Part shown: piece by piece, positions 7,380 to 15,009 of the stretch
How positions within the stretch are numbered: the stretch's first letter is position 1
Layout of the letters: each line of letters starts with the position of its first letter
From: VRUE01 sp036524775
GTDB lineage: Bacteria > Actinomycetota > Thermoleophilia > Solirubrobacterales > 70-9
NCBI GenBank assembly: GCA_036524775.1
Contig: DATDBO010000001.1
Coordinates: forward strand, 1 to 20,988
Length of the DNA: 20,988 nt
Direction of reading: 5' to 3'
Program-made: the position numbers and the translations under genes
Notes under the pieces: model-generated
Databases searched by the model: none
What the model was told of the DNA's origin: nothing
The model's input: the letters and a program-made list of their open reading frames with translations, nothing else

Positions 7380-8567
7380 ATGTCAGGCAACGGAAACGGC
7401 AAGTTCGGCGGGCGCGAGGTCGTCATCGTCGAGGCGGTCCGCACGCCGATCGGCCGCGGCCACGAGGAGAAGGGCTACTACAAGGACGTCCACGCCTCCA
7501 ACCTGCTCGCCAGGGCCTACGCCGAGGTCATCCAGCGCGCCGGGATCGACCCCGCCGAGGTCGAGGACGTCGTCTCCGGCTGCGTGCAGCAGTTCGGCGA
7601 GCAGGGCGTCAACATCGCCCGCAACGCCTGGCTCGAGGCCGGCCTGCCGATCGAGACCCCCGCGGCCACGGTCGACCGCCAGTGCGGCTCCGGCCAGCAG
7701 GCGGTCAACTACGCCGCCGCGATGATCGCCTCCGGCGTCCACGACACGATGGTCGCGGGCGGGGTCGAGCACATGGGCCACATCTCCTTCGCCGACAGCT
7801 ACAAGGTGATGGAGGAGCACGGGCTGGCCTTCTCGCCGCAGCTGATGGAGCGCTACAACCTCGTCCCGCAGGGCATCTCCGCCGAGATGATCGCCGACAA
7901 GTGGGAGATCCCCCGCTCCGAGCTCGACGAGATCGGCCTGCGGTCACATCAACTCGCCGCCGTGGCGACCGAGGAGGGCCGATTCGAGCGCGAGATCGTC
8001 CCGTTCAGCGTCAACGGCGACGTCTACGCGACCGACCAGGGCATCCGTCCCGACACCTCGCTGGAGAAGCTGGCCGCATTGAAGCCCGCCTTCAAGGAGG
8101 ACGGCAAGATCACCGCCGGCAACTCCTCGCAGGTCTCCGACGGCGCCGCCGCGGTGCTCTTGATGACGCGCGAGAAGGCCGACGCGCTGGGGCTGAAGCC
8201 GCGGGCGCGGATCTACGACCAGACCACCGTCGGCGTAGACCCGGTGATCATGCTGACCGGCCCGATCCCGGCGACGCAGAAGCTGCTCGAGCGCAACGGG
8301 ATGGCGATGGAGGACATCGACCTGGTCGAGATCAACGAGGCCTTCGCCTCGGTCCTCGCCGCCTGGCGCCGGGAGCTCGACCCCGATATGGACCGGGTCA
8401 ACGTCAACGGCGGCGCGATCGCGCTCGGCCACCCGCTCGGCTCCAGCGGCGCCCGCCTGATCACCACCCTGCTGCACGAGCTCGAGCGCTCCGACAAGGA
8501 GACCGGGCTGGTGACGATGTGCTGCGGGGGCGGGCTCGGCACGGGGACCTTGATCGAGCGCTTCTGA
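7380..8567 (+). CDS. Acetyl-CoA C-acyltransferase (thiolase)
   Basis: A 395-residue thiolase, which cleaves 3-ketoacyl-CoA with CoA (final beta-oxidation step) or condenses acetyl-CoA units. All active-site blocks are present: the acylated Cys102 in VDRQCGSGQQAV, the NEAF motif at residues 319-322 (EINEAFA), His351 in GHPLGSSGAR, and the proton-transfer Cys381 in MCCGGGLGTG. Length is normal for the family. I use ATG 7380, which has GGAGG at 7370-7374 five bases upstream. A TTG at 7338 is in frame but abuts the operator, so it is rejected. The operator 43 bases upstream implies repression that is relieved by an acyl-CoA or a similar ligand (inference). Chain-length preference cannot be read from sequence. 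Confidence 0.95.
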   Translation: MSGNGNGKFGGREVVIVEAVRTPIGRGHEEKGYYKDVHASNLLARAYAEVIQRAGIDPAEVEDVVSGCVQQFGEQGVNIARNAWLEAGLPIETPAATVDRQCGSGQQAVNYAAAMIASGVHDTMVAGGVEHMGHISFADSYKVMEEHGLAFSPQLMERYNLVPQGISAEMIADKWEIPRSELDEIGLRSHQLAAVATEEGRFEREIVPFSVNGDVYATDQGIRPDTSLEKLAALKPAFKEDGKITAGNSSQVSDGAAAVLLMTREKADALGLKPRARIYDQTTVGVDPVIMLTGPIPATQKLLERNGMAMEDIDLVEINEAFASVLAAWRRELDPDMDRVNVNGGAIALGHPLGSSGARLITTLLHELERSDKETGLVTMCCGGGLGTGTLIERF

Positions 8568-8587
8568 GTGGCAGCGCCCTAGCGGCA

Positions 8588-8623
8588 ATGTCCTAATGCG
8601 AGGGCTAGATGTCCTTGCGGACA
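8588..8623 (+). promoter_or_regulatory. 21-base-spaced repeats, candidate AraC-type binding site
   Basis: ATGTCCT occurs at 8588-8594 and again at 8609-8615, exactly 21 bases apart (two helical turns). The second copy is also the left arm of a perfect inverted repeat, TGTCC-TTGC-GGACA (8610-8623). The site ends 26 bases before the start of the GlxA/AraC-type regulator gene. AraC-family proteins carry two helix-turn-helix units and often bind direct half-sites two turns apart, so autoregulation is a reasonable inference. Confidence 0.45.
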
Positions 8624-8649
8624 CTCGTGTACAGCGAAAGGATCGCCGT

Positions 8650-9633
8650 ATGCGCGAGGTTGTCATGCTCGGCTTCGACGGCTTCCAGCTGCTCGACCTC
8701 GCGGGCCCGGCGGACGTCTTTGACGCCGCGAGCCGCATCGTCGGCAGGTCGGACGGCTATCGAGTCACGGTCGCCACTCCGGGTGGCAACGACGTGCGCG
8801 CCTCCTGCGGCGTGCGGGTCGCCGCCGACGCCGACATCACAACGATGGACGCAACTGGTGTCGACACCCTGCTCATCTCCGGCGGCATCGCGGTCGAGGA
8901 GCCGCTCGTCGACCGCGGCCTGATCGAGTCCCTGCCGCCGATCGCCGCGGAGGCGCGACGTACCTCCTCGGTCTGTGGCGGCGCCTTCCTGCTCGCCGAG
9001 GCCGGCCTGCTCGACGGGCGCCGCGCGACCACCCACTGGGTCGGCTGCGAGGAGCTGACCCGGCGTTACCCCCGGGTCACCGTGGAACCCGACCGGATCT
9101 TCGTCCGCGACGGCCACGTCGTCACCTCCGCCGGCGTCACCGCCGGAATCGACCTGGCATTGGCCCTGGTCGAGGAGGACCACGGCACCGAAGTCGCGCG
9201 CACCGCCGCCCGCTGGCTGATCGTCTTCCTGCAACGCCCCGGCGGGCAGTCGCAGTTCTCGCAGCGACTGGAAACGCCGGTCCCGAGCGAGTCGGTGCTG
9301 CGGCCGATCGTCGACGAGATCGTCGCCGAACCGGGTGGCGACCACCGCGTGCCGGCGCTTGCCGAGAAGGCCTCGCTCTCGACCCGGCAGCTGACGAGGC
9401 TGTTCGTCAAGCAGGTGCACACGACCCCCGGCCGCTTCGTCGAACGGGTGCGCGTCGAGGCGGCCCGCTCCCAGTTGGACGCCGGCGCCGGCTCGATCGA
9501 GGCGATCGCGGCGAGCTGCGGCTTCGGCACGCCCGAGACGATGCGCCGCGCCTTCCGCCGCGTGCTCGGGATCGGCCCGAGCGAATACCGGGAGCGCTTC
9601 GGCGCGATCGAGACTCCCCCGGATGGCCGCTAG
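8650..9633 (+). CDS. GlxA-family AraC-type transcriptional regulator (DJ-1/PfpI domain plus HTH)
   Basis: A 327-residue regulator in two parts. Residues about 3-190 form a DJ-1/PfpI amidotransferase-like sensor domain: VVMLGFDGFQLLDLAGPADVF at the start, LLISGGIA in the middle, and SSVCGGAFLLAEAGLLDG with the elbow Cys109. Residues about 215-318 form an AraC-type double helix-turn-helix, with LSTRQLTRLFVKQVHTTP and the signature CGFGTPETMRRAFRRVLGIG. Such proteins respond to small metabolites; the ligand here is unknown. I use ATG 8650 because the domain begins there and GAAAGGAT precedes it; ATG 8596 is in frame but would read through the repeats at 8588-8623. It lies only 11 bases before the acyl-CoA dehydrogenase operon in the same direction, so it probably regulates or is cotranscribed with those genes. 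Confidence 0.92.
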   Translation: MREVVMLGFDGFQLLDLAGPADVFDAASRIVGRSDGYRVTVATPGGNDVRASCGVRVAADADITTMDATGVDTLLISGGIAVEEPLVDRGLIESLPPIAAEARRTSSVCGGAFLLAEAGLLDGRRATTHWVGCEELTRRYPRVTVEPDRIFVRDGHVVTSAGVTAGIDLALALVEEDHGTEVARTAARWLIVFLQRPGGQSQFSQRLETPVPSESVLRPIVDEIVAEPGGDHRVPALAEKASLSTRQLTRLFVKQVHTTPGRFVERVRVEAARSQLDAGAGSIEAIAASCGFGTPETMRRAFRRVLGIGPSEYRERFGAIETPPDGR

Positions 9634-9644
9634 TCTCCCTGCCG

Positions 9645-10823
9645 ATGGACCTGAGCCTCTCACCGTCTGAGCGCGAGTTCCGCGACGAGGTCCGGACCTG
9701 GCTGGAAGAGAACCATCCGGGGCCCGAGCCGGAGACCGGCCTGGAGGAGGTGATGGCCTTCCGCCGCGAGTGGCAGGGCAAGCTGCACGAGGCGGGCTGG
9801 GCCGGGATCTCCTGGCCGAAGGAGTACGGCGGCCGTGGCGCGACCCTGATCGAGCAGGCGATCTTCGTCGGCGAGGCGGCGCGCCAGGAAGCGCCCAGCC
9901 CGGCCAACGTGCTCGGCCTGGCGATGGGCGGCCCTGTGGTGATCGCCCACGGCACCGAGGAGCAGAAGGCCCGCTACCTGGAGCCGATCCTCACCGCCGA
10001 GGAGATCTGGTGCCAGGGCTTCTCCGAGCCCGAGTCGGGCTCCGACCTGGCCTCGCTGAAGACGAAGGCGGTCAAGGACGGCGACGAGTGGGTCGTCACC
10101 GGGCAGAAGGTCTGGACGACCTTCGCCCAGTACGCGAAGTGGTGCATGCTCGTCGCCCGCACCGACCCCGACGCACCCAAGCACAAGGGCCTCACCTACT
10201 TCCTGATGGACATGGAGCAGGAGGGGGTCGAGGCCAAGCCGCTGGTGCAGATCACCGGCGAGGGCGAGTTCAACGAGGTCTTCATCGAGGGCGCGCGGAT
10301 CCCCGACGAGAACGTCGTCGGCGGCGTCGGCAACGGCTGGTCGGTGGCGATCACGACGCTGATGAACGAGCGCGCCGGGCTCGCCTTCGGCGCGATCGCG
10401 CAGATCGCTAACAGCCTCAAGCGCCTCGCCCAGCTGGCCAGGGAGACCCGCGTCAACGGTCACGCGGCTGCCGAAGACCCGGTCATCCGTCAACGCCTCG
10501 CCCAATTGCAGATCGAGGCCGAGACGATGCGGCTCAACGCCTACCGCGGCCTGACCAAGACGATGCAGTCGGGCATTCCCGGCCCGGAGGGCTCGCTGGG
10601 CAAGTGGCAGTGGGCCGACATCAACCAGCGGATCAGCGAGCTGGCGCTCGAGATCGAGGGCGCCTACGCGCCGCTCGACCGCGGCGCCGAGCACGCAGTC
10701 GCGGGCGGCGCCTGGCAGTACGGCTTCCTGCGCTCGCGCGCCAACTCGATCGAGGGCGGCACCACCGACATCCTCAAGAACATCATCGCCGAGCGGGTGC
10801 TCGGCCTGCCGAGGCTGCGCTGA
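9645..10823 (+). CDS. Acyl-CoA dehydrogenase, catalytic-type subunit (FadE-like)
   Basis: A 392-residue FAD-dependent acyl-CoA dehydrogenase, which makes 2-enoyl-CoA. It has the three family domains: N-terminal helical (about 1-125), middle beta with WCQGFSEPESGSDLASLKTK and VWTTFAQYAKW, and C-terminal helical ending SIEGGTTDILKNIIAERVLG. Glu370 in IEGGTTDI sits where short- and medium-chain enzymes carry the catalytic base. The GFSEPESGSDLASL form matches mycobacterial FadE proteins that pair with a second subunit. The next gene encodes a shorter dehydrogenase-like protein without that Glu, so an alpha2beta2 complex like the sterol side-chain dehydrogenases of mycobacteria is likely (inference). 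ATG 9645 is the start. The substrate is unknown, and no sterol or cholesterol genes are present here. Confidence 0.94.
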   Translation: MDLSLSPSEREFRDEVRTWLEENHPGPEPETGLEEVMAFRREWQGKLHEAGWAGISWPKEYGGRGATLIEQAIFVGEAARQEAPSPANVLGLAMGGPVVIAHGTEEQKARYLEPILTAEEIWCQGFSEPESGSDLASLKTKAVKDGDEWVVTGQKVWTTFAQYAKWCMLVARTDPDAPKHKGLTYFLMDMEQEGVEAKPLVQITGEGEFNEVFIEGARIPDENVVGGVGNGWSVAITTLMNERAGLAFGAIAQIANSLKRLAQLARETRVNGHAAAEDPVIRQRLAQLQIEAETMRLNAYRGLTKTMQSGIPGPEGSLGKWQWADINQRISELALEIEGAYAPLDRGAEHAVAGGAWQYGFLRSRANSIEGGTTDILKNIIAERVLGLPRLR

Positions 10824-10845
10824 GCGGCCGGTACCGACGCTGACC

Positions 10846-11970
10846 ATGTACTTCGACCTCACCGACGAGCAGCAGGCGATCCGCTCGACCGCGCGCGAGT
10901 TCCTCGCCGCCCGCTACAAGTCGGAGCGGATCCGCGCGCTGGCCGAGAGCGAGCAGGGCTTCGAGCAGTCCGACTGGGAGGAGATGGCCGAGCTCGGCTG
11001 GCCCGGCCTGGCGCTGCCCGAGGAGTGGGGCGGGCAGGGACTCGGCATCGTCGACCTCGCTGTCCTCTTCGAGGAGATGGGCTACGCACTCGCCCCCTCG
11101 CCGCTGCTCTCGACCACCGTCGCCGGCCTGGCGCTGGCGGCCAACGGCACGGACGAGCAGAAGGAGAAGTGGCTGCGTCCGCTGGCACGCGGCGAGGCGC
11201 GCGGCACGGTCGCCCTCTTCGACGCCGGCACGCCGGCGACGATCGGCGAGTTCGCGATGGAGGCCAAGGCCGACGGCGACGGCGTCGTCCTCGACGGCGA
11301 GAAGGTGCTGGTGATCGACGCGGCGAGCGCCGACTTCCTCCTCGTCGCCACCGCCGACGGGCGGCGCCACATCGTCGAGCGCGACGCCGAGGGGGTCGGC
11401 GTGATCGCGGAAAAGTCGATCGACCCGACCCGCCGCCTCTACTCGGTCCGCTTCGACGGGGTCCGGGTCGCGCCCGAGGCGACCCTCGAGGGCACCCAGG
11501 CCGATTACCTGCCGGTGCTCTGGCGCATCTGCGTCGCGCTTGCCGCCGAGTCGACCGGGATCGCCCAGCGGACGATGGAGATGGCGGTCTCCTACGCCAA
11601 GGACCGCGAGCAGTTCGGCCGGCCGATCGGCGCCTACCAGGCCGTCTCGCACCGCTGCGCGCAGATGCTGCTGGAGACGGAGAACGCGCGCTCGGCCGTC
11701 TACGGGGCCGCCTGGGCGGCCGACGCCGAGCCGGAGTCGCTGCCGCTGGCCGCCTCGATGGCCAAGGCATACGCCTCCGACGCCGGCTGGCGTGTTCCCG
11801 ACGCCTCGATCCAGGTGCACGGCGGGATCGGCTTCACCTGGGAGCACGACCTGCACTTCTTCCTCAAGCGCGGCAAGGCCAACGCGGCGACCTTCGGCAC
11901 GCCGAGCTGGCACCGCGACCGCGTCGCCGACCTGGTCCTGGCCGAGACGGGCGCGCCGGTCCCCGCCTGA
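10846..11970 (+). CDS. Acyl-CoA dehydrogenase-like partner subunit lacking the C-terminal catalytic Glu
   Basis: A 374-residue acyl-CoA dehydrogenase family protein, 22 bases after the previous gene. The N-terminal domain is clear (MYFDLTDEQQAIRSTAREFL, ELGWPGLALPEEWGG), as is the C-terminal domain (AKDREQFGRPIGAYQAVSHR and IQVHGGIGFTWEHDLHFFLK). The middle domain is reduced: in place of the usual flavin-contacting segment it reads VALFDAGTPATIGEF. Where catalytic subunits read EGT, this one reads ATFGTPSWH (residues 348-356), with no Glu. These are the traits of the second subunit in the paired FadE heterotetramers. Some members of that group place catalytic residues elsewhere, so loss of activity is inferred rather than certain. 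Start ATG 10846 has only a weak ribosome site. Confidence 0.9.
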   Translation: MYFDLTDEQQAIRSTAREFLAARYKSERIRALAESEQGFEQSDWEEMAELGWPGLALPEEWGGQGLGIVDLAVLFEEMGYALAPSPLLSTTVAGLALAANGTDEQKEKWLRPLARGEARGTVALFDAGTPATIGEFAMEAKADGDGVVLDGEKVLVIDAASADFLLVATADGRRHIVERDAEGVGVIAEKSIDPTRRLYSVRFDGVRVAPEATLEGTQADYLPVLWRICVALAAESTGIAQRTMEMAVSYAKDREQFGRPIGAYQAVSHRCAQMLLETENARSAVYGAAWAADAEPESLPLAASMAKAYASDAGWRVPDASIQVHGGIGFTWEHDLHFFLKRGKANAATFGTPSWHRDRVADLVLAETGAPVPA

Positions 11971-11987
11971 GCGGGAGCGGTCGGAGG

Positions 11988-13016
11988 ATGGGCGCGCTGG
12001 ACCGCATCTCGGTCGCCGCGATCGGCACCACGGTCGCCGACCTCGAGGCCGAGGCGAAGCGGGCCGAGGCCGCCGGCGTCGAGTGCGTCTGGGCGCCGGA
12101 GCTGTTCCGCTCCTCGGTCACCCAGGCCGCCTACCTGGCCGGTCGCACCGAGACGATCGGCGTCGCGACCGGGATCGCCTGGGCCTTCACCCGCAGCCCC
12201 TTCATCCTCGCCGTCTCCGCCCTCGACGTCGACGAGATGTCGAGCGGCCGCTTCCGGCTCGGCCTCGGCTCGGGCGTCAAGCGGCTCAACGAAACCTGGC
12301 ACAACGCCGAGTACGGCAAGCCGGCGCCGCACCTGCGCGAGGCGATCGAGGCGACGCGCCTGATCATGCAGCAGGCGGGGAAGGGCGAGCCGATCCGCTT
12401 CGAGGGTGAGTACTACGACATCGACATCAAGGGCTGGATCCGCCCCCATCCGGCGCCGCGCGAGTCGGTGCCGATCTACACCGCCGGCGTGCAGGGGGGG
12501 ATGTGCCGGATGGCGGGCGACGTCGCCGACGGCCTGATCGGCCACCCGATCCAGAGCCTGCGCTGGATCGACGAGGTCGTCGTCTCCTCCTTCGAGGAGG
12601 GGTTGAAGCGCTCCGGCCGCGAGCGGGCCGCGTTCGACTACCTGCCGACCGTCTGCTGCGCGATCGACGACGACGAGGCGAAGGCGATCGAGATGGCGCG
12701 CCGCACGATCTCCTTCTACGCCACGGTCAGGACCTACATGCCCCTCTGGGAGCTGCACGGCTTCGCCGACAACGCGGTCGAGGCGGGCGAGGCGTTCCGC
12801 CGCGGCGACCTGGCCGCCGTCCCCGCCGCGATCAGCGACGAGATGGTCGAGGCCTACTGCGCCGCCGGCCCGCTCGACAAGGTCCGCGCCCGCGTCGAGG
12901 CGACGGCGGAGCGCGCCGACGGCCTCTTCCTCACCCCGCCCACCTACTTCATCTCACCCGAGGAGCTGAGCGAGTACCAGAACCGCCTGATCGACGCCTT
13001 CGGCCCCGCGGCCTAA
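11988..13016 (+). CDS. LLM-class flavin-dependent oxidoreductase (probably F420-type)
   Basis: A 342-residue luciferase-like monooxygenase family (TIM-barrel) protein, probably using coenzyme F420 or FMN. Typical blocks are AKRAEAAGVECVWAPELF, TETIGVATGIAWAFTRSPF, SSGRFRLGLGSGVK and PIYTAGVQGGMCRMAGDVADG, with the late FLTPPTYFISPEEL. Start ATG 11988 is preceded by CGGAGG, giving a good ribosome site. The same reading frame stays open far upstream through the dehydrogenase gene, but that is a GC-rich artefact. The gene follows the two acyl-CoA dehydrogenases by 17 bases, so all three form one operon; it may reduce or oxygenate an intermediate of the same acyl-CoA pathway. Its TAA stop abuts the stop of the convergent patatin gene with no bases between them. 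Confidence 0.9.
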   Translation: MGALDRISVAAIGTTVADLEAEAKRAEAAGVECVWAPELFRSSVTQAAYLAGRTETIGVATGIAWAFTRSPFILAVSALDVDEMSSGRFRLGLGSGVKRLNETWHNAEYGKPAPHLREAIEATRLIMQQAGKGEPIRFEGEYYDIDIKGWIRPHPAPRESVPIYTAGVQGGMCRMAGDVADGLIGHPIQSLRWIDEVVVSSFEEGLKRSGRERAAFDYLPTVCCAIDDDEAKAIEMARRTISFYATVRTYMPLWELHGFADNAVEAGEAFRRGDLAAVPAAISDEMVEAYCAAGPLDKVRARVEATAERADGLFLTPPTYFISPEELSEYQNRLIDAFGPAA

Positions 13017-14669
13017 TCAGCTGCCGTAGCGCCGCGCCGTCCAGGCGGTTACGTTCGCCCAGACGAAGACCGCGACGAAGGCGAGGACCAGCGCGACGAC
13101 GGCGCGCAGCGGCCCGGACGCGTCGAGGGCGTTGGCGCCTGCGCAGAAGCCCCGGACGACCGCGGCGAGAACGACCAGGACAAGCAGGGCCAGCGCCGCG
13201 GCGAGCCCCGGCCGCAGCCAGAGGAGGCGGAAGAATTTCTGCCGGCCGGCACGCAGTTTGCGCAGGTAGGCGGCGTCGGGCGCGCTGATCGTCTCGGTCA
13301 GCGCGGCAAAGTCCCAAGCGTGGTCCTCGGTTGGGACGAGGCTCGGCTCCCCGAGGGCGTCGAAGCCGCGCAGCCCCAGCTCTTTGTCGCTCATCAGGTA
13401 GCCGTCGAGCTCGAGCGAGTGGGCCTCGGTGTCGCTGAAGAAATCGAGGTCGGTGCGGACTTCCGAGAGCGCCCGCTGCACATCGGGATCGACGCCGAAC
13501 TCTGTCGTCGCGTATTCCGGCTCGCGCTCGCTCGTCGGCGTGGCCTGGTCCGGTCCGGGGGAGAGAGCCGGCGCGTCGAGGCCCTTGCGCAGGTGCATCA
13601 GCGCGTACTTCCTCTCCCCGCTGGGTAGGTAGGTCAGCTGCTCGTCGCGGATCCGGTCGCCGGCGATGCTCGCCGAGCGGGCGAGCGAGAGCGGCAACCA
13701 GCTCCGCGGCCGCCGTTTGTCCTTGAGCTGGCCCGATGCGTCACTGACGATGAGGCGCGTGCAGCGCCGGTCGAGCAGGCCCTGCACCCCCTGGTTGTCC
13801 TGCACGCCGCCGTCGACGAGGCGCACGCGGATCGCACCGTCGTCGTTGCGGTACATCCCGCTGATCGCCAGCGGGTAGAAGGCTCCGGGCACGCAGGCGG
13901 AGGCGGCGACGGCGAGCCCCAGGGGGAAGCCCGCCTGGCGCGCGGGTACGTGTGGCGCCGGCGCCGTTCGGCCGCTCTCGGGATCCCTGGGCGGGAAGTA
14001 GCCTGGGGCCAGGCGCATGTTCGTGTCGGTCTCCCGCACGATCGTCGCCCGGCGCGGATCGCTCGGCAGCGGCTCGCCCATGCGGATCGCCTCGAAACGC
14101 CAGTTGTGGCCGCTGTTGAGCGTGGTGGCGTTGATCAGCAGCGCCGGCACCTTCGCCCGCCGTTTGCCGTTGCCCTTCTCCTCGTCCTCGAGGTCGAAGG
14201 TCGCGTCGCCGCCTGGTTCGACCAGCAACTCGCGCATCTCGATCTGCTCCTCGCGGTTCGCCGAGCGACGCCGGCGCGACTCCTCCCAGGCCTGCTTGTA
14301 GAGGTGGCGGTCGTAGAGGTCGCCGATCCGGTCGCTGCGAGAGTAGCCGGGGGAGAGCAGCATCTGCAGGTTCTTCCCCGGGTTGGCGAAGATCCGCGCG
14401 CGGATGTCCTTGCGCACGGCGTCGCGCAGCATGCGCTCGACCTCTGCCACTAGCCGAACGTAGTCATCGCCGCTGATCTCGGCGTCCGTTTTTTCGTTGA
14501 GCAAGCGGCGCAGGCGCAGGTAGTAAGCGGCGCCGACGATCGAACCACCGGATACCGTCGAGATGACCTCGACCTTGGGCAACAGCCCGGTCTCGGCCAG
14601 CCTGGCGAGCACACCAACGTGGAAGAAGGCGGCCCGGAACCCGCCACCCGACAGCGCCAACCCGATCAT
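13017..14669 (-). CDS. Patatin-like phospholipase with C-terminal membrane segments
   Basis: A 550-residue patatin-family lipid acyl hydrolase. The N-terminal LALSGGGFRAAFFHVGVL holds the glycine-rich oxyanion loop. The nucleophile elbow is STVSGGSIVGA with Ser40; the usual first Gly of GxSxG is Thr here, as in the STVSGGS subgroup. The catalytic Asp is Asp286 in LVDGGVQDNQGVQGLL, and AASACVPGAFYP precedes it as usual. Basic and charged insertions (about residues 128-175) lie between the motifs. The last about 60 residues carry two hydrophobic helices (about 493-512 and 524-543), so the enzyme is probably held at the membrane from its C-terminus. ATG 14669 starts directly with the domain. Its acyl-hydrolase role fits the lipid-catabolism genes around it, but regulation and substrate are unknown. 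Confidence 0.9.
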   Translation of the reverse strand: MIGLALSGGGFRAAFFHVGVLARLAETGLLPKVEVISTVSGGSIVGAAYYLRLRRLLNEKTDAEISGDDYVRLVAEVERMLRDAVRKDIRARIFANPGKNLQMLLSPGYSRSDRIGDLYDRHLYKQAWEESRRRRSANREEQIEMRELLVEPGGDATFDLEDEEKGNGKRRAKVPALLINATTLNSGHNWRFEAIRMGEPLPSDPRRATIVRETDTNMRLAPGYFPPRDPESGRTAPAPHVPARQAGFPLGLAVAASACVPGAFYPLAISGMYRNDDGAIRVRLVDGGVQDNQGVQGLLDRRCTRLIVSDASGQLKDKRRPRSWLPLSLARSASIAGDRIRDEQLTYLPSGERKYALMHLRKGLDAPALSPGPDQATPTSEREPEYATTEFGVDPDVQRALSEVRTDLDFFSDTEAHSLELDGYLMSDKELGLRGFDALGEPSLVPTEDHAWDFAALTETISAPDAAYLRKLRAGRQKFFRLLWLRPGLAAALALLVLVVLAAVVRGFCAGANALDASGPLRAVVALVLAFVAVFVWANVTAWTARRYGS

Positions 14670-14723
14670 TGACCGCAGCCTAGTTGACTAATCCATCCCG
14701 TGCTGTTCTTTATCGAGGCCGAG

Positions 14724-14927
14724 CTACTCGTCGCGCGGCGTGATGCGGAAGATCGAGACGACCTCGGCCTGGTGCGCCTCGGGGTGGGCGACGTAGGCGC
14801 TGGGGCCGCCGCCGAACCAGCCGGAGGCTTCGTTGTCGCCGACGAAGATGCCGGGGTGGTGCTTGCCGTCGCCGTCCTCGACCCAGACCTTGTCGCCCTC
14901 CTTGAAGCCGTGCGGCGCGTCGCTCAC
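14724..14927 (-). CDS. Small hypothetical protein, 67 residues, possibly leaderless
   Basis: A short soluble protein that I do not recognise. It has two strand-rich parts, KVWVEDGDGKHHPGIFVGD and AEVVSIFRITPRDE, that suggest a small SH3-like or beta-barrel fold around a Gly-rich loop (SGWFGGGPSAY). I start it at GTG 14927 (MSDAPHGFKEGDK). A longer frame begins at GTG 14996, but that stretch is the terminator hairpin of the upstream gene (14956-14997), so it is unlikely to be coding. No ribosome site precedes GTG 14927. Instead TATCCT (complement of 14935-14940) ends seven bases before it, as expected for a leaderless mRNA, which is common in actinobacteria. The same-strand patatin gene starts 54 bases downstream. 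Confidence 0.7.
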   Translation of the reverse strand: MSDAPHGFKEGDKVWVEDGDGKHHPGIFVGDNEASGWFGGGPSAYVAHPEAHQAEVVSIFRITPRDE

Positions 14928-14955
14928 GGCGGAGAGGATAGACCCCCGGAGAGAC

Positions 14956-14997
14956 TGTGGCCCCGGCCCCTGGGCTTCGTCAAGGGGCCGGGCCACA
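14956..14997 (-). terminator. Strong GC hairpin after the secreted-protein gene
   Basis: The arms 14956-14971 and 14983-14997 pair over 15 base pairs with one bulged C, around an 11-base loop. The hairpin starts 12 bases after the stop of the 15010-15534 gene on the minus strand. No U-run follows, so it would be a non-canonical hairpin terminator of the kind common in actinobacteria. It also covers the region between the two genes, which argues against extending the downstream gene's start. Confidence 0.7.
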
Positions 14998-15009
14998 GCG
15001 CCGCCCGTC

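Noticed and set aside
8605..9663. A 352-residue minus-strand open frame across the GlxA-type regulator
   Set aside because: Shadow frame without motifs; the plus strand encodes complete DJ-1/PfpI and AraC domains.
9660..10862. A 400-residue minus-strand open frame across the first paired dehydrogenase
   Set aside because: Antisense shadow; the composition mirrors the plus-strand gene and shows no domain.
11025..11987. N-terminal extension giving a 663-residue LLM protein
   Set aside because: The extension is Arg/Pro/Gly-rich out-of-frame translation of the dehydrogenase gene; ATG 11988 has a ribosome site and begins the domain.
14680..14692. TAGTTGACTAATC upstream of the patatin gene as another TetR operator copy
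   Set aside because: Only a half-site resembles the 7323/17903 operator; the other arm is missing, so it is not counted.
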